A stretch of DNA of 64,000 nt from CAZJYI01 sp964550025 (GTDB taxonomy: Bacteria > Verrucomicrobiota > Kiritimatiellia > UBA8416 > CAYOBW01): contig CAZJYI010000046.1 in the NCBI GenBank assembly GCA_964550025.1, positions 1-64,000 on the forward strand. The letters run 5' to 3'. Numbering within the stretch: the stretch's first letter is position 1; each line of letters opens with the position of its first letter. Position numbers and translations under genes: made by a program. The notes beneath the pieces are model-generated. The model had not been told where the DNA came from and searched no databases. It saw only the letters and a list, made by a program, of their open reading frames with translations. Below, piece after piece: positions 60,137 through 64,000 of this stretch.

Positions 60137-63100
60137 ATGTCTGTGCGATTTGAGTACCTGACCTCAACGGAACTGTCGGATGTGGGCCGAAAACGGTCGC
60201 GTAACGAGGATGCCGTGATGCGCATTCCGGAGTACGGCGTTTTCTGCCTGGCCGACGGCATGGGGGGGGGCGATGCCGGTGACGAAGCGAGCAAGCGAAC
60301 CGTCGAGGGGATTGCGGACGGCTTGCGGACGCTTCTTGCCGGGAAGACGGCTGCCACGGTTGACACGAAGTGCCGTGTGATCCGCCGTGAGGTGAACCAG
60401 GCCAGTCTATGGATCCACCAGCGATCGGAGGAAAGGGGGCGCGGTGTATCCGGCTCCACGGTCGTTGCCCTTGTCTTCGACCCCGTGACGCCCACCGCGG
60501 CGTCTGTTCTGCACGCGGGCGACAGCCGCCTGTACCGTTTTCGCAAGAACGCCCTCACGCAGATTACCAGCGACCATTCGTTTGCGGCCGAGGCGGGTTA
60601 CAAAAGTGGCGACCAGATTCCGCAACAGTTCCGCGGCGTGGTGACGCGCGCGGTCGGCATCAAGGAGTCGGTCGTGCTCGAGCACACGGCGCTGGACGTA
60701 GTCGAAGACGATCTCCTGATGATCTGTTCCGACGGCCTGTCGGGCATGGTGCCGGACAAGAAGATCCGCAAGTTCTGCCGGAAATACGCCGAAAACACGC
60801 TGGACGAACTGGCGCAGGCGCTCGTTGCCGCGGCCAACGAAGCGGGCGGCAAGGACAACATCTCGGTCGTGCTGGTGCGCGCGGGAGAGCTGGCGCCGAT
60901 TCCGGCCTCGGAGGCGTTCGACCTGCCTGAAGAAGAACCGGAAGAAGACGAGCCGACCACCGAGGAGACGTTGCCCAGCCCCATGGCAATGGCTGACGAT
61001 GAAGGCATGGACGGCACCGAAGAGGACGCGATTCCCGCGCGCCCGGTCGGTGCCGCTGAGGCATCCCCGGCAGTGCAGCCGACAGCCGCGGCCGTCCCGC
61101 AGGGCGAGCCAGCCGCCCCGGCGGCGTCCCCGGCTGCCGAACCGGCGGCCGCCGCGCAGCCGGTGCGCGCTGCGGGGAAACCCCCGTCGGCGGCCTCGCG
61201 GTCCCGCCTGCCCGCTGTTGTCGTCGCCGTACTCCTGGCGGCCCTTGGCATCGGCGGCTATCTGTACTGGCGGAACCGGGCCGAGCCACCCGCTCCGGCG
61301 GGACCCCAGGAGTGGATAGCGGCGATGCAGGCGGGCCGGGAAGACGGGGAGACCTACCTCGCCTATGCCAAACGCCTCAAGGACTACGTTGTGCGGCTTG
61401 ACGAGTTCGCAGAGCAGTATCCGGAAAGCACGGCCGTAGGTGAAGCGTCGGAAGCCGTCCGCGCCAGGGCCCGCGCCGTGCCCCAGTCGATCGAAGAGGA
61501 GTTTGCCCGGCAGATAGCCCGCGGCAGCCGCAAGGCCGCCGAGCGGCTATTCGAGAATTGGGAACAGATGAAGCAGTACTGCGGTCTTCTCGGTATCGAC
61601 GACGCGCGGCACGCCTCTGTAGCGGCGGGCATGCAGTCGCGGATGGCCGGGTTGGACCGCCTGGATGCCGTGCGGGAGGTGTCGGCGAAAGTCCAGTTCG
61701 AAACGGCCTATCTGCAGCAGCTTTCCGGTCACCTGGAAGAGCTCTCAGAGGAGGGACGCAAGGAGGACGAAGGTGTGCGCCAGGCCGTCCTGGGCATCCA
61801 GCAGGCCACACTTGAATGGGGCAAGCACTTCGACCGCTCCTTCGAGAAGGCCGTGCAGGATCGCGACGTGGCGGCTGTTGAACTGGTGCTTCTCAAGTGG
61901 GAAAACCTGGGTGGACTTGCGGGACTGCTTGCGCTCGTCAAGGATCGCTACACAGAGCAGCGCAGCGAGGTCGATCGACAGTTGCGCGTTTGGGCGGCGT
62001 CGCTGACGGACGAGGTGAACGGGTGCATAAACCGCCGGAACATCGAGGCTGCCGACACCACGCTGCGCAAGTTGCGCGCCCTGGCGCATGCCGTCCGCAA
62101 GACGTCGTTCGCGGCGTCCGTGTCCCAGACGTTTGCGGCCTCGGCGAAAGCGGTGGAACGCGCACGCGAAGCCCGCACGGCCGCCGGCGAACAGACGGCG
62201 CGCCTGCGCGAGATGATCGCAGAACTGGACGGAACGGACACCACGGCGCTGTCCGAGACGCTGGCGGCATTCGGTTCTCTGAAAGGCCTCCAGGGCGTCG
62301 ATCCGGCGACTGTAGACGAGCTGCGCGCCGGCGCGCGTGCCAAGCTGGTCGCCGCCTGCAAGGGCGCGGCCCAAGGGGCATCCGCGGCGTTCAAGGCCTT
62401 CGAGATCGAGAAGGGCGACGCCGTTGTTGACCAACTCACGGATTTCGTCGACCGCGTTCCCGACGAACTGGGGCGTGAGAAGCTCGCGCCATTCGTCGCG
62501 ACGGCGCGGAAGGCACGCCAGGAAGCCGAACGAAGCGTTGGCGATCTGACGAAACAGTTGAACGACGCGGCGTCCGTGCTGGCCGACGCCGCTGCTGAGG
62601 CCCGCTGGCAGAACGCCGTGAAGACGCTCCACGCCCTGGTTGCCCGTCGGACCCTCAATGCAAACGTGAAAGAAGCCTGGGGGGCGGCCTGCGACGCACT
62701 GGACAAGCGCCTCTCGGACTTGCTGTCAGACACGGCGGAGTACGGCAAGTGGCGCAAGCAGATCGATCAGGCGGCCGCGCTGCTTGGGATGGCCGAGATG
62801 GAGACAGTGCTCGCCGGGCCGGTCGCCGCCAAGCTCAAGGAACGCCTCGCGACGGAACGAGAGGCCCTGGATGCGGTTGCCGGTCTGTTGCAGTTCGAGG
62901 AGCAGGTGCAGGGCGCCGACGTGGCGGGGATATCCGGGATTCTCCGCGGGCTGGCCGGCGCGCACGGCAAATGGCCGCCCGCCCTTCGCGATCGGTTGGC
63001 GCCCCGTGCAGACACCCTGGTGGCCGCATGCGCGGCCCGAACGGGTGAACTGATCGCGCAGGGCAGCGACATTGCCGTACTGCGGTCGCTCGTGAACCAG

Positions 63101-63781
63101 GCGGAATTCCTGCGGTTCGTGCCGAAAGAGAAATGCGCCGAGCTCGTCGCCGCGATCAACAAGCGCGACCAGCGCACCTTCTTCCAGAAGGCGCTGCAGA
63201 CAGGCGCCTGGGGCGCGTTCTGGCGCAACGTGGGTTCGGCGCCGGACGACGCACGTCCCCTGGCCGAGTTGGGCATCGAGGACGCATCGCGCGAGTGGCA
63301 CTCGCTCTGGGCGGCGGCGTTGGCGGACATCATGGCGCGGCAGCGCAAGCAGCGGCTGGAGAAACACAGCGACACGTCGCGGAAGATCCACGAGGCCGCC
63401 GGCCTTAAGGCCTTCTCGCGGCGTGCCCCCGACTGGACCTGTACGCGCGAGGAATGGGCCAACTACTACTGCCGTTACGTGTATGAGGACGGACAGCACG
63501 CGATAGCCGGCCTCGGCCGGAAGATCGAAAAGCTGATGACTGTCGTGGAGAGTCTCGAGAAGGCCCCGGCAAATGCTCCGGACGAGATGTGGGAGATGAT
63601 CGACCTCGATCGTGACAAGGACACCGGCAAGCTTGCGGCGCGGCTGGCCGAGATCCGGGGCGACCTTAAATTGCTGATGGAGTGGTCGGGGGAACTGCGC
63701 GAGAGTCCGCTTTCGTACTTGCGGGCGAGAGAATGCCCGGTAGCGGACATTCCCATTATTAAGCGGATTGGCCTTCAGTGA
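60137..63781 (+). CDS. PP2C-type Ser/Thr phosphatase fused through one TM helix to a long helical domain
   Basis: This 1214-residue protein begins with a PP2C/Stp1 domain (about 1-250). Its motifs include DVGRKRSRNEDA, LADGMGGGDAG, GSTVVALVF, HAGDSRLYRFR, ICSDGLSGMV and GGKDNISVVLV, with the metal-binding Asp residues intact. An acidic, then Ala/Pro-rich linker (250-355) leads to one membrane helix (VVVAVLLAALGIGGYLYW, about 357-378). The remaining ~830 residues, probably extracytoplasmic, are mainly charged helices rich in Ala, Lys and Glu. Normal phosphatases of this class are about 250 residues, so the long outer part is unusual. A Ser/Thr kinase gene starts 30 bp downstream, its likely counterpart. 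Confidence 0.88.
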   Translation: MSVRFEYLTSTELSDVGRKRSRNEDAVMRIPEYGVFCLADGMGGGDAGDEASKRTVEGIADGLRTLLAGKTAATVDTKCRVIRREVNQASLWIHQRSEERGRGVSGSTVVALVFDPVTPTAASVLHAGDSRLYRFRKNALTQITSDHSFAAEAGYKSGDQIPQQFRGVVTRAVGIKESVVLEHTALDVVEDDLLMICSDGLSGMVPDKKIRKFCRKYAENTLDELAQALVAAANEAGGKDNISVVLVRAGELAPIPASEAFDLPEEEPEEDEPTTEETLPSPMAMADDEGMDGTEEDAIPARPVGAAEASPAVQPTAAAVPQGEPAAPAASPAAEPAAAAQPVRAAGKPPSAASRSRLPAVVVAVLLAALGIGGYLYWRNRAEPPAPAGPQEWIAAMQAGREDGETYLAYAKRLKDYVVRLDEFAEQYPESTAVGEASEAVRARARAVPQSIEEEFARQIARGSRKAAERLFENWEQMKQYCGLLGIDDARHASVAAGMQSRMAGLDRLDAVREVSAKVQFETAYLQQLSGHLEELSEEGRKEDEGVRQAVLGIQQATLEWGKHFDRSFEKAVQDRDVAAVELVLLKWENLGGLAGLLALVKDRYTEQRSEVDRQLRVWAASLTDEVNGCINRRNIEAADTTLRKLRALAHAVRKTSFAASVSQTFAASAKAVERAREARTAAGEQTARLREMIAELDGTDTTALSETLAAFGSLKGLQGVDPATVDELRAGARAKLVAACKGAAQGASAAFKAFEIEKGDAVVDQLTDFVDRVPDELGREKLAPFVATARKARQEAERSVGDLTKQLNDAASVLADAAAEARWQNAVKTLHALVARRTLNANVKEAWGAACDALDKRLSDLLSDTAEYGKWRKQIDQAAALLGMAEMETVLAGPVAAKLKERLATEREALDAVAGLLQFEEQVQGADVAGISGILRGLAGAHGKWPPALRDRLAPRADTLVAACAARTGELIAQGSDIAVLRSLVNQAEFLRFVPKEKCAELVAAINKRDQRTFFQKALQTGAWGAFWRNVGSAPDDARPLAELGIEDASREWHSLWAAALADIMARQRKQRLEKHSDTSRKIHEAAGLKAFSRRAPDWTCTREEWANYYCRYVYEDGQHAIAGLGRKIEKLMTVVESLEKAPANAPDEMWEMIDLDRDKDTGKLAARLAEIRGDLKLLMEWSGELRESPLSYLRARECPVADIPIIKRIGLQ

Positions 63782-63811
63782 GGCTGTTGCGAGGGCACAT
63801 CCGGTGGTGCT

Positions 63812-64000
63812 ATGGCTGTAAGTGAGGAACTGAACAAGCGGGTAGGGGACTACGAGCTGATCCTGCGCATTGGCGCCGGCGGCCAGGCCAGCGTCTACCG
63901 GGCACGCTGTGCCGTGGACGGCAAGGATCGCGTTGCCAAGGGCCAGCACGTGGCGCTGAAAGTCCTGCGCAGCAGCGAGCAGGGCCGCAAGAGCGAGCGA
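63812..64000 (+). CDS. Ser/Thr protein kinase, N-terminal fragment (runs off the window)
   Basis: The first 63 residues are visible. VGDYELILRIGAGGQASVYRA contains the glycine-rich loop (as IGAGGQASVYRA), and VALKVL carries the ATP-binding Lys of Hanks-type kinases. The catalytic loop lies beyond the window end. The gene starts 30 bp after the PP2C-like gene, so the phosphatase and kinase are likely co-transcribed and act on common targets. Confidence 0.85.
   Translation, partial: MAVSEELNKRVGDYELILRIGAGGQASVYRARCAVDGKDRVAKGQHVALKVLRSSEQGRKSER

Noticed and set aside
1..64000. tRNA or rRNA genes
   Set aside because: Visual search for T-loop consensus (GGTTCRA) within cloverleaf context and for rRNA landmarks gave nothing convincing. 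A covariance-model scan could still find a tRNA that was missed by eye.

Overview
The window looks like a chromosomal segment of a GC-rich bacterium of the PVC group, most likely Kiritimatiellota, Lentisphaerota or a relative. This is inferred from protein content only: a giant secreted lamin-tail/CotH protein, a GH106-type rhamnosidase, a one-domain sulfatase and a beta-helix protein in a row, secretin-domain paralogues, VIT/VWA proteins, and both glutamyl- and glutaminyl-tRNA synthetases. No rRNA, tRNA, transposase, integrase, phage gene or CRISPR array was seen.

Layout. 0.3-7.9 kb: one 2526-residue secreted mosaic protein on the minus strand. 8.2-9.4 kb: a secreted coiled-coil protein. 9.75-14.0 kb: a tightly coupled minus-strand operon (alpha/alpha-toroid protein, class I flavoprotein disulfide reductase, ABC-class ATPase), joined by two GTGA overlaps. 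14.2-18.9 kb: an AMMECR1 lipoprotein, a membrane spermidine-synthase-like protein and an AmrS-type radical SAM protein, which is an AmmeMemoRadiSam-like set without a MEMO gene here. 19.2-23.9 kb: a GT2 glycosyltransferase, a COG2426 membrane protein, gltX and glnS. 24.3-28.2 kb: three tandem secretin-domain paralogues and a membrane protein. 28.3-38.8 kb: mainly housekeeping (RdgB, a lipoprotein, FtsB-like, enolase, RfbB, YihY/BrkB, UvrD-like helicase, YegS-like lipid kinase, GNAT). 39.0-44.2 kb: a SWIM-SNF2 helicase, a small membrane protein, and an ECF sigma/anti-sigma pair. 44.3-48.8 kb: an ARPP-1-like gene coupled to a VIT/VWA gene, the pair enclosed by ~190 bp inverted repeats. 49.4-56.7 kb: polysaccharide-degradation genes (GH106, beta-helix, sulfatase) and an orphan RHH antitoxin-like gene. 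56.8-64 kb: signalling genes (FIST protein with hybrid histidine kinase; PP2C phosphatase followed by a Ser/Thr kinase that runs off the end).

The most unusual feature is the intergenic DNA. Many gaps are filled with short-period degenerate arrays (7-nt, 9-nt, sometimes 6-nt), often as inverted pairs, and with several families of palindromes that mostly begin with GTAG (REP/REPIN-like). Some appear to enter coding sequence: the C-terminus of the spermidine-synthase-like protein, the N-termini of two secretin paralogues, and the start region of the glycosyltransferase gene, which is duplicated in tandem. The inverted repeats around the ARPP-1/VWA pair belong to the same repeat class.

All functions are assigned by reading motifs, without database searches. 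Domain borders are approximate. Starts were chosen from ribosome-binding sites, signal peptides and overlaps with neighbours.
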